From Chromobacterium haemolyticum DSM 19808 (lineage in GTDB: Bacteria > Pseudomonadota > Gammaproteobacteria > Burkholderiales > Chromobacteriaceae), in contig NZ_JONK01000013.1 of assembly GCF_000711885.1 (NCBI RefSeq), forward strand, positions 1-64,000: DNA of 64,000 nt. The letters are read 5' to 3'. Position 1 is the first letter of the stretch, and every line of letters begins with the position of its first letter. Below are positions 9,073 through 17,555 of this stretch, in pieces. The notes below the pieces were generated by a model. It worked only from the letters and a program-made list of their open reading frames with translations, had not been told where the DNA came from and did not search any database. The translations under genes and the position numbers were made by a program.

Positions 9073-9393
9073 TCAGTGCTTGGGCTGCGTTTCTATCTGG
9101 CCCAGCACCACCGCCCTGCCTTGCAAGGGCGAATCCACCCAGCGCAGCACCCGGAAACGAACCGGCTCGCCGGCATGGCCTGCGAGTTCGTCGAGCTGAG
9201 ACAGGCTGACCGCTCCCGGCTCACTTGAGCGCAGAATGACAAACTGCTTGCCGCCAGCCTGCTGAATCGCCAACTTGGTAAACGGTGCATTGCCCACGCT
9301 GACCAACCACCCGCTGTCCCAGGGGCGCTGGCCCATACCCATCATGGCTAGCGCTCCCAGCAACAAGGCGGCTCGCGTCCAGGCTCCGCTCAT
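9073..9393 (-). CDS. Hypothetical protein, one membrane or signal segment
   Basis: The 106-residue protein is not recognised. It starts MSGAWTRAALLLGALAMMGMG, a hydrophobic stretch that could be a signal peptide or anchor. A basic soluble part follows (residues about 25-106) with no Cys and no known motif. The start codon overlaps the stop of the upstream metallopeptidase gene as ATGA, so the two are translationally coupled and probably work together at the envelope. An upstream ATG at 9432 would add 13 residues inside the neighbour and is less likely. Confidence 0.7.
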   Translation of the reverse strand: MSGAWTRAALLLGALAMMGMGQRPWDSGWLVSVGNAPFTKLAIQQAGGKQFVILRSSEPGAVSLSQLDELAGHAGEPVRFRVLRWVDSPLQGRAVVLGQIETQPKH

Positions 9394-11066
9394 GGCTTGA
9401 TCAGCGACAAACGGGCATTGGCCGGCAACCACACGTTCAACCCACTGCCGACCACGCTCATATCCAGGGCATAAGTCTCCGACGCGCTATTTTTGCTCCA
9501 ACCTACCTCGTCCTGGGCAATATTCACCTGTGGCAAACGTATGGTCTTACCCGATGCCAACTGCAGCTGTGCGGCCGGGAAACCAAAACCCTTGGGCCAT
9601 GGCGAATTGCCTGCCAGGGCCAGACTGGAAGACAACCGCTGCATCAGACTGCCGTAGTTGCCGCCTCCCACAGCCGCCAAACCGTCGTTCAATGCCCTCT
9701 CTCCGGTGTTCGGTCCAGTCACCCACGGCTTCATCACCCCCGCGCCGTACTGATGCAGCATCAACATGCCCGCAGCCAAGGCCTTGGGATAGCAGCTGAA
9801 ACGGGACGACCAAGCCTTCATATCGCATGCCGGCTGAGACAGGAAACGGCTGAAGTCGCCGCCGCTGCGCAAGTCCGGATGCGCGTCGGAGCTATCGCCG
9901 CGACCGCCGCCATAAGTATCGGCGGACACCAGGTAACCCATGGTCTGAGCGGCCAGCTCATCTTCCCAGGTGCTGGAAACAGGGGTGCCCAGGCTGCGCC
10001 GATACAGCTTGTTGTAAGAGTAGAGAATATGCTGATACTCATGCGCCAGCGTGGATAACGCCAGGCTCGCGCCGGCCGACTGCGCGGTCCAGGCGCTGGC
10101 ATTGGCGTCCTTCGCCACCAGCGTGTCTACATTGATGAAAGTCACCAAGGCTTCATTGCTGTTGGCGATGGCGCTGCAGTCCTCACCCGGCTGCTGGCAT
10201 ACCGCGCTTTGCGCCATCGACTTCAGCATCGCGTTGGCAGGGAACACATAGCCGAGCAAGCCCTTGAACGCACTGGCGGGCTGGTTGAGCTGAGCCAACA
10301 CCAGGTGTACATCCTTGCTTGCGCTGTCGATCACGCCATTACGCCAATCGGCATGCACGGGGCCCCACGGCTCGCTGATAACCGCTGACTCGATGGGATG
10401 CACGCTGTTGGCAAAACGCTCGGCCAGGAAATTGGCCTGCTCGGAAGAGACGGGAGCCACGCCATCCTGTGCCCAGACATAGACCATGCCGCCGTTGGGC
10501 AAGGCCTGGCTGGCCTTCAGCCTGCTGGACAGCTGCGACTGGGAAATGGTATCGAACCACTGCCGCGTGTCATCCAGTGCGTAAGCTCGCGCCGCAGCGA
10601 TGCGCGCCTGAACTCGCGCGTGGGCGGGAACCTGTTTGGCCAGCCCGGCCCAAAATTTCGTTTTGCCGTAAAACGCATCGAGTTCCTGCTGCAACTTGCG
10701 TTCGGATTCGGAATCGGTCGCCTTGGCCCCCGCAATCCTCGGGCTATAGGCGGCATCGGCGCTGACTTGGGTAATGACCCCCTTCCAGTTGACGGTCATC
10801 GGGCCAGACAAAGTCAACATCTGCGACCGCGTCGATGCATTGTGGTATTGATAAACCGAGCCGCTCAATGATGCCCCAGCCGAGGCCGGCAGCGCGCACG
10901 TGCTGCCGTTGCAACTGATGTCGGCGACCTCCTGTGATGGGGTCACTTGCTGGTTGGACTTGGGCTGTGGCGCATCTCCGCCACCACCACCTCCTCCACC
11001 GCCGCAGGCTGACAACAATGCCGATATCACGGAAATTAATATAATTTTTTTAGATGAATGGCTCAT
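9390..11066 (-). CDS. Secreted lipoprotein, M30-like zinc metallopeptidase
   Basis: The 558-residue product has a lipoprotein signal with lipobox LLSAC (Cys21), then a Gly-rich tether. The zinc motif HEYQH is at residues 342-346, followed about 22-24 residues later by STWEDELAAQ, which can supply the third Glu ligand. This layout matches the M30 (hyicolysin-like) family of HExxH peptidases. Several Cys pairs suggest disulfides in an exported protein. It is anchored in the membrane with its peptidase part in the periplasm or outside. It heads a two-gene unit with the 106-aa gene. The substrate is unknown. Confidence 0.8.
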   Translation of the reverse strand: MSHSSKKIILISVISALLSACGGGGGGGGGDAPQPKSNQQVTPSQEVADISCNGSTCALPASAGASLSGSVYQYHNASTRSQMLTLSGPMTVNWKGVITQVSADAAYSPRIAGAKATDSESERKLQQELDAFYGKTKFWAGLAKQVPAHARVQARIAAARAYALDDTRQWFDTISQSQLSSRLKASQALPNGGMVYVWAQDGVAPVSSEQANFLAERFANSVHPIESAVISEPWGPVHADWRNGVIDSASKDVHLVLAQLNQPASAFKGLLGYVFPANAMLKSMAQSAVCQQPGEDCSAIANSNEALVTFINVDTLVAKDANASAWTAQSAGASLALSTLAHEYQHILYSYNKLYRRSLGTPVSSTWEDELAAQTMGYLVSADTYGGGRGDSSDAHPDLRSGGDFSRFLSQPACDMKAWSSRFSCYPKALAAGMLMLHQYGAGVMKPWVTGPNTGERALNDGLAAVGGGNYGSLMQRLSSSLALAGNSPWPKGFGFPAAQLQLASGKTIRLPQVNIAQDEVGWSKNSASETYALDMSVVGSGLNVWLPANARLSLIKP

Positions 11067-11237
11067 TTCAATAACATCTCTTCATTTCAACGAAAACAAG
11101 CCAATATAATATTACACAAGCATTGTATAGCCATTTGGCAATTGTACCAGCTAGAAATTCAGCTAAGTTCGGGGTTGCGCTATCGAATTCAGCACAGCCC
11201 TTGTATCATCTGCGCGTATTCATGAAAGGAAGTTTCA

Positions 11238-11594
11238 ATGTCCCTGCGCAACCCCAATTCCCCGCATCGCCTGAGCCGCCTGAAAACCCGTCAACGCAAG
11301 AAAATGCGCGTCGGCGAATTTCGCGAGCTAGGTTTCCATCTGATCGCCATGCTGCACGACGGCGCGGATTCCGAGGCCTTGCTGGACGCCTGGCTAGTCC
11401 AGGTGGACGACGCCGGCATCAGCTTTGGCGGCCATTTCGACGGCGCGGGCAAGCTGGAAGGCGTGGCCTTCCCGGTGGGCGAGGTCAAGATCAGCGACGC
11501 GCTGCGCCAGCAACTGCTGTCCTGGCTGCAAGCGCGCGCCGAAGTGAAATCGGTGGAAGGCGGCGAGTTGATCGATCTGTGGCACAACCACTGA
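11238..11594 (+). CDS. yggL: YggL family protein (50S ribosome-associated, DUF469)
   Basis: The 118-residue basic-start protein has the YggL pattern: RLKTRQRKKMRVGEFRELGF near the N-terminus and WLVQVDDAGISFGGHF in the middle. Family members bind the large ribosomal subunit; their exact role is not settled. A GGAAG ribosome binding site precedes the ATG at 11238. It is monocistronic, with a terminator just downstream. The gap upstream (11067-11237) is A/T rich and should hold promoters for this gene and the divergent peptidase gene. Confidence 0.88.
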   Translation: MSLRNPNSPHRLSRLKTRQRKKMRVGEFRELGFHLIAMLHDGADSEALLDAWLVQVDDAGISFGGHFDGAGKLEGVAFPVGEVKISDALRQQLLSWLQARAEVKSVEGGELIDLWHNH

Positions 11595-11612
11595 TCTTTC
11601 CCCGTCCAATGT

Positions 11613-11641
11613 AAAAAAACCGGCTTCTAGCCGGTTTTTTT
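11613..11641. terminator. Bidirectional rho-independent terminator
   Basis: The stem AAAAACCGGC / GCCGGTTTTT with a 5-nt loop is flanked by an A-run and a T-run. It lies between yggL and the convergent DUF218 gene and suits both directions. Confidence 0.88.
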
Positions 11642-11676
11642 ATGTCGAGTCCAATGGACTGGCCATCCCGATAAAG

Positions 11677-12276
11677 TCAGGACAGCTTGCGGAACACTCT
11701 ATAGCCGATATAGAGCCACGTTTCCCTCGCCAGAAAGCGGGACCAACTGGACAGCGTCCGGTAGCGGCTGGATTGCGTGGGCGCGGGATAGGCGGTCAGG
11801 CCGATATCGGTGGCCATCAGCACCGAGCGGCGCATATGCAGCGGATCGCTGACCAAAAGGAAGGAACGGATGCCGAACTGGCTGCTCAACTCGCGCGCGT
11901 TTTCCAGGTTTTGCCATGTGGTGCGCGACTGGTTTTCCACCAACATCGCCGTCATCGGCACTCCCTGCTTGGCGGCGAAGTCGCGGCCCACATCGGCTTC
12001 CGATGGATAACCCGGCTCCGGCGTGCCGCCGGTAAACACGATCCAGCGCACCTTGCCGGATTTATACAGTTTGACCGCGTGGTTGATGCGCTCGCGGAAC
12101 ACCGGCGACGGGCGCTTGCCCCAGGCCGCCGCCCCCAACACCAGCGCCGCGTCGGCTTGCGGTTCGTTTGCGCTGTCGCCGAAATCGACGATGCTCCAGG
12201 CTATGTAGCTAAAGCCCAGCACCACTAGCAAAATCGCCAGCACAAAGCCTTTCAACATCAAACGCAAGTAGAGCAT
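11677..12276 (-). CDS. YdcF/SanA-like DUF218 membrane protein
   Basis: The 199-residue protein has one N-terminal membrane segment (residues about 8-30), then the DUF218 domain with ADAALVLGAAAWG, FTGGTPEPGYPSEADVGRDFA and NARELSSQFGIRSFLLVSDPLHMRR. Family members sit in the inner membrane with the domain in the periplasm and are linked to envelope integrity; the activity is not established. A second DUF218 protein, only distantly similar, is encoded at 31543-32127 in the glycan cluster. Confidence 0.82.
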   Translation of the reverse strand: MLYLRLMLKGFVLAILLVVLGFSYIAWSIVDFGDSANEPQADAALVLGAAAWGKRPSPVFRERINHAVKLYKSGKVRWIVFTGGTPEPGYPSEADVGRDFAAKQGVPMTAMLVENQSRTTWQNLENARELSSQFGIRSFLLVSDPLHMRRSVLMATDIGLTAYPAPTQSSRYRTLSSWSRFLARETWLYIGYRVFRKLS

Positions 12277-12361
12277 GGGTACCGCAAGTGAAGGAGTGAA
12301 GGGTGGAACGCCGATTGTACTCGCAAACCGGAGGCAAGCGGCAAGGCCGCACGCGCGGCGT

Positions 12362-12601
12362 CTACTTCTCTAATTCCCAAATCGCCGCCTGCAAGGACTC
12401 CATCCGCGCGGAGAGCGCCAGTTGCGCGTCGTCCAACGCCTTGTTGTAAATGTCTCTGCCGATTTTGTCCGCAACGAAGTCCAGCAGAAATTGCGCGTCG
12501 AACTGCCCCAGCTCGATGCCGAACTGATCTTGCGCATACTGTTGCAATTGAGGAGCCAGCGCTTGCAGCTGAGCGGGGGTCAACATCGAATGATTGGCCA
12601 T
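12362..12601 (-). CDS. DUF2164 family protein
   Basis: The 79-residue protein matches the DUF2164 pattern: a helical N-terminus, then GIELGQFDAQFLLDFVADKIG and DIYNKALDDAQLALSARM. Small cytosolic proteins of this family have no known function. It stands alone, 85 bp downstream of the DUF218 gene start on the same strand. Confidence 0.75.
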   Translation of the reverse strand: MANHSMLTPAQLQALAPQLQQYAQDQFGIELGQFDAQFLLDFVADKIGRDIYNKALDDAQLALSARMESLQAAIWELEK

Positions 12602-12680
12602 GGCGTGCCGCCCTGTGCGATTGAAAGCCGCGATTATGGCGGCTATTCGCCGATGCTGGAAGCGGTTTCCCCGCCCACGG

Positions 12681-13037
12681 CTAAGCGGACAGCATCCGCC
12701 CCCATTTCAGCAAGCCCTCCCGCCACTGCCGATGAGCGTTCAATTGCCAGACAAGTAGTTGGTCCCCGGCGTCGCAGCGCCAAAGGGGATAGGCCCGCAT
12801 TTCGCCAAGCAAGGCCTCTGCGGCATGGCTGTCGTCAAAACACAGCGCCAGCCAATCCGCCCCCGCGCGCGTCAGTACGCGGCGCAGCTTATCCGGCCAC
12901 GGCGCTCTGCCGCGCCACACCGCGGCGCCGTGAAAACAGCCTGAGCGCAGCCATTGCCGCCGAATGCGCCACTGTTCGGAGCTCAGCGCGTACAGGCCGC
13001 GCGGAAACTCCAAGCTCCACCATAGCGCAGCTTGCAT
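12681..13037 (-). CDS. Hypothetical protein, Trp-rich
   Basis: The 118-residue protein beginning MQAALWWSLEFPRGLYAL is not recognised. It is rich in Trp and Arg, has no membrane segment or signal peptide, and has no motif I know. The start at 13037 is preferred over the ATG at 13067 because the extra residues look non-native. It follows 79 bp before the DUF2164 gene on the same strand. Codon use looks like its neighbours, so it is likely real but lineage-restricted. Confidence 0.55.
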   Translation of the reverse strand: MQAALWWSLEFPRGLYALSSEQWRIRRQWLRSGCFHGAAVWRGRAPWPDKLRRVLTRAGADWLALCFDDSHAAEALLGEMRAYPLWRCDAGDQLLVWQLNAHRQWREGLLKWGRMLSA

Positions 13038-13113
13038 ATTTCGCCCTTTCGATTGTGCGGTGCACAATTTTTATACCCGCATTCCGCTCCCGCCGCAAGC
13101 GCCGCCGGCGCCG

Positions 13114-13143
13114 ATAAAAAAACAGGCCGCGCAAGGCGGCCTG
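13114..13143 (-). terminator. Rho-independent terminator of aspA
   Basis: On the minus strand the 8-bp stem CAGGCCGC / GCGGCCTG with a 5-nt loop is followed by a T-run (complement of 13114-13122). It lies about 45 bp past the aspA stop. Confidence 0.85.
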
Positions 13144-13189
13144 ATCAAGTTGAAACGCTCACAACGATAAGTCATACAAGGGAAATCAA

Positions 13190-14593
13190 TTACACGGTCA
13201 CCCAGCGCGGCCGGGTCAGCTCTTCCGGCTTCAGCAGCAAATCCAGCTGCTCGCGGCTCAGCAGGCCTTGTTCCAGCACAATGTCTGCCACGCTGCCGCC
13301 AGTGGCGTGCGCCTGGGCCGCCACATTAGTGGCCGCGGCGTAGCCGATGATGGGGTTGAGCGCGGTCACCAGACCAATGGAGTTTTCCACGCTGGCATGC
13401 AGGCGTTCGCGATTCGCGGTAATGCCTTTGACGCAGTTATCGGTCAGCGTGGCGCAGGCGGCGGCCAGATGGCCCATGCTGCGGAACAGACTGTAGGCGA
13501 TCACCGGCTCGAAAGCGTTGAGTTGCAACTGCCCGGCTTCCGCCGCCATGGTGATGGTGACATCGTTGCCTATCACCTCGTAGGCCACTTGGCTCACCAC
13601 TTCCGGAATCACAGGATTCACCTTGCCCGGCATGATGGACGAACCGGCCTGCCGCGCCGGCAGGTTGATCTCGCCGAAGCCGGCGCGCGGGCCGGACGAC
13701 AGCAGACGCAAGTCGTTGCAGGTCTTGGACAGTTTGACCGCGATGCGCTTGAGCACGCCGGACAGCTGCACAAAGGCGCCGCAGTCCTGAGTGGCTTCGA
13801 TCAGATTAGGCGCGGTCAGCAAGGTGTGGCCGCTCAGTTCGGACAAATGCAGGCAAGCCAGACGCGCGTAATCCGGGTGCGCGGTAATGCCGGTGCCGAT
13901 GGCGGTGGCGCCCAGATTGATCTCCAGCATCAGCGCGCTGGCTTCCATTAAGCGCTGCTCGTCCTCTTGCAGCATCACCGTGTAGGTCATGAACTCCTGG
14001 CCCAGCGTCATCGGCACCGCGTCCTGCAGTTGGGTGCGCCCCATCTTCAGGTAGTCCTTGAACTCGTCGGCCTTGACGGCGAAGGCCTCGCGCAACGCCG
14101 CCATCCGGGTCAGCAGCTTGTTGGCGCCCCAGAACGCCGCCAGCCGCAAGGCGGTCGGGTAAACATCGTTGGTGCTCTGGCACAGGTTGACATGCTCGTT
14201 AGGATGCAGATGCTGATACTCGCCCTTGGCGTGCCCCATCAGTTCCAAGGCTCGGTTGGCGATCACCTCATTGGCGTTCATATTGGTTGAGGTGCCTGCC
14301 CCGCCCTGGATCGCATCCACCACAAACTGCTCATGCCAGCGGCCGGCGCGGATTTCCTCGCAAGCTGCGATGATGGCCTGGGCGATGGGCGCCGGCAGCA
14401 GCCCCAGATCCCGGTTGGCCTGGGCAGCGGCCTGCTTGATGCAGGCCAAGGCGCGGATCAGGTCGCCGTAGCCGGCGATGGTCTGGCCGGTGATGGGAAA
14501 GTTTTCGACTGCGCGCAAGGTGTGCACGCCCCAGTAGACATCGGCGGGCACTTCACGATCGCCTAACAGATCATGTTCTATGCGAGTCGTCAT
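13190..14593 (-). CDS. aspA: Aspartate ammonia-lyase (aspartase)
   Basis: The 467-residue member of the fumarase/aspartase family carries the signature GSSIMPGKVNP. It also has the aspartase-type N-terminus MTTRIEHDLLGDREVPADVYWGVHTLRA, plus GRTQLQDAVPMTLGQEF and the Thr/Ser motif GAGTSTNMNANEVI. It converts L-aspartate reversibly to fumarate and ammonia, feeding fumarate to anaerobic respiration or nitrogen supply. The open frame extends to 14713, but the ATG at 14593 matches family N-termini. A LysR regulator lies 156 bp upstream on the same strand. FumC-like alternatives are less likely given the N-terminal motif. Confidence 0.92.
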   Translation of the reverse strand: MTTRIEHDLLGDREVPADVYWGVHTLRAVENFPITGQTIAGYGDLIRALACIKQAAAQANRDLGLLPAPIAQAIIAACEEIRAGRWHEQFVVDAIQGGAGTSTNMNANEVIANRALELMGHAKGEYQHLHPNEHVNLCQSTNDVYPTALRLAAFWGANKLLTRMAALREAFAVKADEFKDYLKMGRTQLQDAVPMTLGQEFMTYTVMLQEDEQRLMEASALMLEINLGATAIGTGITAHPDYARLACLHLSELSGHTLLTAPNLIEATQDCGAFVQLSGVLKRIAVKLSKTCNDLRLLSSGPRAGFGEINLPARQAGSSIMPGKVNPVIPEVVSQVAYEVIGNDVTITMAAEAGQLQLNAFEPVIAYSLFRSMGHLAAACATLTDNCVKGITANRERLHASVENSIGLVTALNPIIGYAAATNVAAQAHATGGSVADIVLEQGLLSREQLDLLLKPEELTRPRWVTV

Positions 14594-14749
14594 GGATGCT
14601 TCTCCTGATACGGATGGCGCCACGCGCTCGCGTGGCTTGAAGCTGCGCACTTTATGCCATGCCGCGACGGCTGGCCAATTCGAAATGCCGATGGGGTCAT
14701 GCAGGAAACGCATAACCTTGCCGGCGCCCGAACCGGCCCGCCCCCCTCC

Positions 14750-15658
14750 TCAACAAGCCTGGTATTGGCGCGTCAGGTAATGCCAAAACGCCTGCAAAGC
14801 CGGGCGCTGACGCTTCTGATCCACGTAAAGGCGAATTTCCATCTCCACCTGCCAGGACTCGTCGCCGGCGGCCGCCAACAAACCCTCCTGCGTCTCCCTG
14901 CGCGCTGAGCTTTCCGGCAAGAAAGCCAAGCCATGCCCTTCCAGCACCATGTGCTTGAGGCCTTCCGCCATATCGGTTTCATAGCGCAGCGCCAGCTTGG
15001 CCGGCTGTGGAGCGGACTCCAGGATCAGATCGCTCATCAGCCGGAAATAGGCGTTGCTGGCATAGCCGAGAAAGGGCAACGGCTGCTGCGCGCTGCCGGG
15101 CAGCAGATAGCGCGGCCGGCCGGCGTCTGCGATCGAGAACGGCCTCAGTCGCTCAACGCCCAGCTTTAGTCCCTGATAGCGGGCGTCGGTCAACTCCACC
15201 GGCTGCTTAGGGTGGTGGTAGCACATCAATAGGTCGCTGCCGCCCTCCACGAAAGCCAGCAGCGCGTCGTGCACATTGCTGGCCTGCAGCCTACAGGGCA
15301 AGGCGCCGTAACCGCTCTGCGCCTGAGACAGCCATTTGGGGAAGAAGGAGAAGGACAGCGTGTGCGGCACCGCGAACTCCAGCGTGCCGTCAGCCAGGGG
15401 CTGCAAACCGCGCAATAGGGCGCGGCTGGTGTTGAGCTGGGACAGCATGGCCACCGCCTGCTCGCGAAACAGCGCGCCGGCCTCGGTCAAACGCGTAGGA
15501 TAAGTGGTGCGGTCGATCAGGTCGGCTCCAAGCCAGCTCTCCAGCGACTTGATCCGCCGCGAGAACGCCGGTTGGGTCAGATGGCGCAGTTCCGCCGCGC
15601 GGGTAAAGCTGCCGGTTTCCGCCAGCACCAGGAAGTCTTCAAGCCACCGGGTTTCCAT
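14750..15658 (-). CDS. LysR-family transcriptional regulator, HypT-like
   Basis: The 302-residue protein has an N-terminal winged helix-turn-helix (METRWLEDFLVLAETGSFTRAAELRHLTQPAFSRRI) and a LysR effector domain. The start WLEDFL and the serine-rich middle resemble the HypT/YjiE branch, a hypochlorite sensor, more than typical metabolic regulators. It sits directly upstream of aspA on the same strand and divergently from the diguanylate cyclase at 15791, so it may control either. The 132-bp divergent gap probably holds its operator. Confidence 0.82.
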   Translation of the reverse strand: METRWLEDFLVLAETGSFTRAAELRHLTQPAFSRRIKSLESWLGADLIDRTTYPTRLTEAGALFREQAVAMLSQLNTSRALLRGLQPLADGTLEFAVPHTLSFSFFPKWLSQAQSGYGALPCRLQASNVHDALLAFVEGGSDLLMCYHHPKQPVELTDARYQGLKLGVERLRPFSIADAGRPRYLLPGSAQQPLPFLGYASNAYFRLMSDLILESAPQPAKLALRYETDMAEGLKHMVLEGHGLAFLPESSARRETQEGLLAAAGDESWQVEMEIRLYVDQKRQRPALQAFWHYLTRQYQAC

Positions 15659-15790
15659 CGCGCTGTTCCGCTAGGTTGATCAGGAGTTGCGATAGTAGCG
15701 CAAACGCAGCGCAAGCCGGCGACTTTGACCTGCTGCAAACCCAAAGTCATAAACCGGGGTAGAATAACGCAACTATCTGGCACCATCCGC

Positions 15791-16942
15791 ATGCATATTA
15801 CTCACTTCATCTGGCAAAAGCTGCTGGGCCTGGCGCCCGGCGAGATCCAGAGCGGCGACACGCTCTGGCTGCTGAGCCCTCGCCAGCACATGCCCTTGCT
15901 GACCCAGCGACGCGCGCTGATGCTGGTCAACCGCTGCCGGCTGTTCGCCATCCTGTTCTCCGCGCTCACCCCGGCTTGGGCGGTGATCGACTTGCTGACC
16001 CTGCCCTATCCGCTGTCGCTACAGCTGGCGGCGCTGCGCTTGCTGATCTCCGCCGCCTTCGTCGCACTGGCGGTTTGGCAGCCGATGGACGGCCGCCTGC
16101 CTGCGGCCTATCGCGGCATCTCGCTCTTGTTCGCCATCCCCACCCTGTTTTACATCGCCTCTCACTTGATGCTGCGCCGTTATCATCTGGAGGGCTTGTC
16201 CGCCGCCATCGGCGCCGGCTACGCCTTCCTCCCCTTCGTGCTGCTGGCCGGGCTGGCGATCTTTCCGCTAACGCTGCTGGAGAGCCTGGCTTTCGCCAGC
16301 CCGGCCTTGCTCGGCTTCGTGCTGACCAGCCTGCTGGATCTGAACGGCGACAACCTGCCCGGCTTCGGAGGCGAATTCTGGCTGCTGTCTCTACTGGCCG
16401 GCGTCTCCGCCATCGCCAGCGTCAGCCAGTTGGCCTTCATCATCGTGCTGGTCAACCAGGCGATACGCGACCCGCTGACCGGAGTCTTCTCGCGCCGCAG
16501 CGGCGAGGAGATGCTGGGCTTGCTGGAATTGCAGGCTCAACGCAGCCGACAGCCGCTGAGCCTGGCCTTTATCGATCTGGATCACTTCAAGGCGATCAAC
16601 GACCACTACGGCCACTTGGCCGGCGATCAGGTCTTGCGCCATTTCGCCGAGCTGATGGAAGGAAAGCTGCGACGCAGCGACGTGCTGGTGCGTTGGGGCG
16701 GCGAGGAGTTCGTTCTGCTGATGCCCGGCGCACAGCTGGTCCACGCCGCCCAGGTCATCGCTCGGCTGCGCGCTCAGGGCCTGGGCGAGCGGCCTGAAGG
16801 CCTGCCGCTGAGCGCCAGCATCGGCGTGGCGGAGCTGTTTCAGGATGGCTGCGCCGACTGGCGCGCGCTGGTGGATCTGGCGGATACCCGCATGTATCGG
16901 GCAAAGCAAGCCGGCCGCAACCAGGTCGTGATCTCCGACTGA
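15791..16942 (+). CDS. Membrane-bound diguanylate cyclase (GGDEF domain)
   Basis: The 383-residue protein has about five or six hydrophobic segments in residues 40-220, then a GGDEF domain. The active-site motif is GGEEF (303-307), functional in known cyclases, and the inhibitory I-site RxxD is RRSD (294-297), placed five residues upstream as usual. It should make cyclic di-GMP from GTP at the inner membrane under a signal sensed by the N-terminal part, whose type I cannot name. The start at 15791 is chosen over 15725 because it begins before the first soluble helix and avoids the divergent promoter region. Confidence 0.88.
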   Translation: MHITHFIWQKLLGLAPGEIQSGDTLWLLSPRQHMPLLTQRRALMLVNRCRLFAILFSALTPAWAVIDLLTLPYPLSLQLAALRLLISAAFVALAVWQPMDGRLPAAYRGISLLFAIPTLFYIASHLMLRRYHLEGLSAAIGAGYAFLPFVLLAGLAIFPLTLLESLAFASPALLGFVLTSLLDLNGDNLPGFGGEFWLLSLLAGVSAIASVSQLAFIIVLVNQAIRDPLTGVFSRRSGEEMLGLLELQAQRSRQPLSLAFIDLDHFKAINDHYGHLAGDQVLRHFAELMEGKLRRSDVLVRWGGEEFVLLMPGAQLVHAAQVIARLRAQGLGERPEGLPLSASIGVAELFQDGCADWRALVDLADTRMYRAKQAGRNQVVISD

Positions 16943-16981
16943 CGCTTTACCCGTCGGGCGAGTTTGCTTATCGTTGACGGC

Positions 16982-17545
16982 ATGACCGTTCTCACCGCCT
17001 CGTCCCGTCCCCGCCCTCGCGGCGTCGCCGCCGCGCTGCTGCTCAGCCTGTTGGCCCATGGCGCGCTGCTGTGGCTGGCCAAGCCCGGCGGCCGCCCGAA
17101 CGCCGATGCGGTCCCGCCGCTGCGAATACAGCTGAATCCGCCAGCTCCAGCCATTGTTCCGCCCCCGGCGCGCGCCGTCGCGTCCGAGCCCCCTTCCCGA
17201 AAACCTGCTGTGGCGCCGAGGCATCCGCCGGCCGCGGCGCGGATACACGCGCCCGTCCCCGGCGAGAGTCGCAATCAAGGCAGGCTCGAGCGAAACCAAC
17301 GCGAAGCTTCAGCCCCGAACCCGGGCTTGACCTTGGGAGGCCTGCGCCAGCAAGTGCGCGAACAAGCCGCCGCCGCGCCGGAAAAAATCAGCCCGCTGCA
17401 GGCCGACCCCGCCAAAACGAAATTGGCCCGCTCTATTGAGCGGGCCGAAAAACCGGACTGCAAGACCCGTTACTCCTCATTTGGCCTGCTGGCGATCCCT
17501 ATCTTGGCAGTGCAAAGCGCGCGCGAGGACGGCTGCAAGTGGTAG
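16982..17545 (+). CDS. Proline-rich TonB-like N-terminal protein
   Basis: The 188-residue protein has a single N-terminal membrane segment (GVAAALLLSLLAHGALLWL, around residues 14-32). A Pro/Arg-rich periplasmic stretch follows (to about residue 100), and the end is short and Cys-containing (DCKTRYSSFGLLAIPILAVQ ... DGCKW). The first two parts look like TonB, but the usual TonB C-terminal domain is missing, so energy transduction is not supported. It starts 39 bp after the cyclase gene on the same strand and may be co-transcribed. The two Cys could form a disulfide. Confidence 0.6.
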   Translation: MTVLTASSRPRPRGVAAALLLSLLAHGALLWLAKPGGRPNADAVPPLRIQLNPPAPAIVPPPARAVASEPPSRKPAVAPRHPPAAARIHAPVPGESRNQGRLERNQREASAPNPGLTLGGLRQQVREQAAAAPEKISPLQADPAKTKLARSIERAEKPDCKTRYSSFGLLAIPILAVQSAREDGCKW

Positions 17546-17555
17546 GCCGCTAGCC

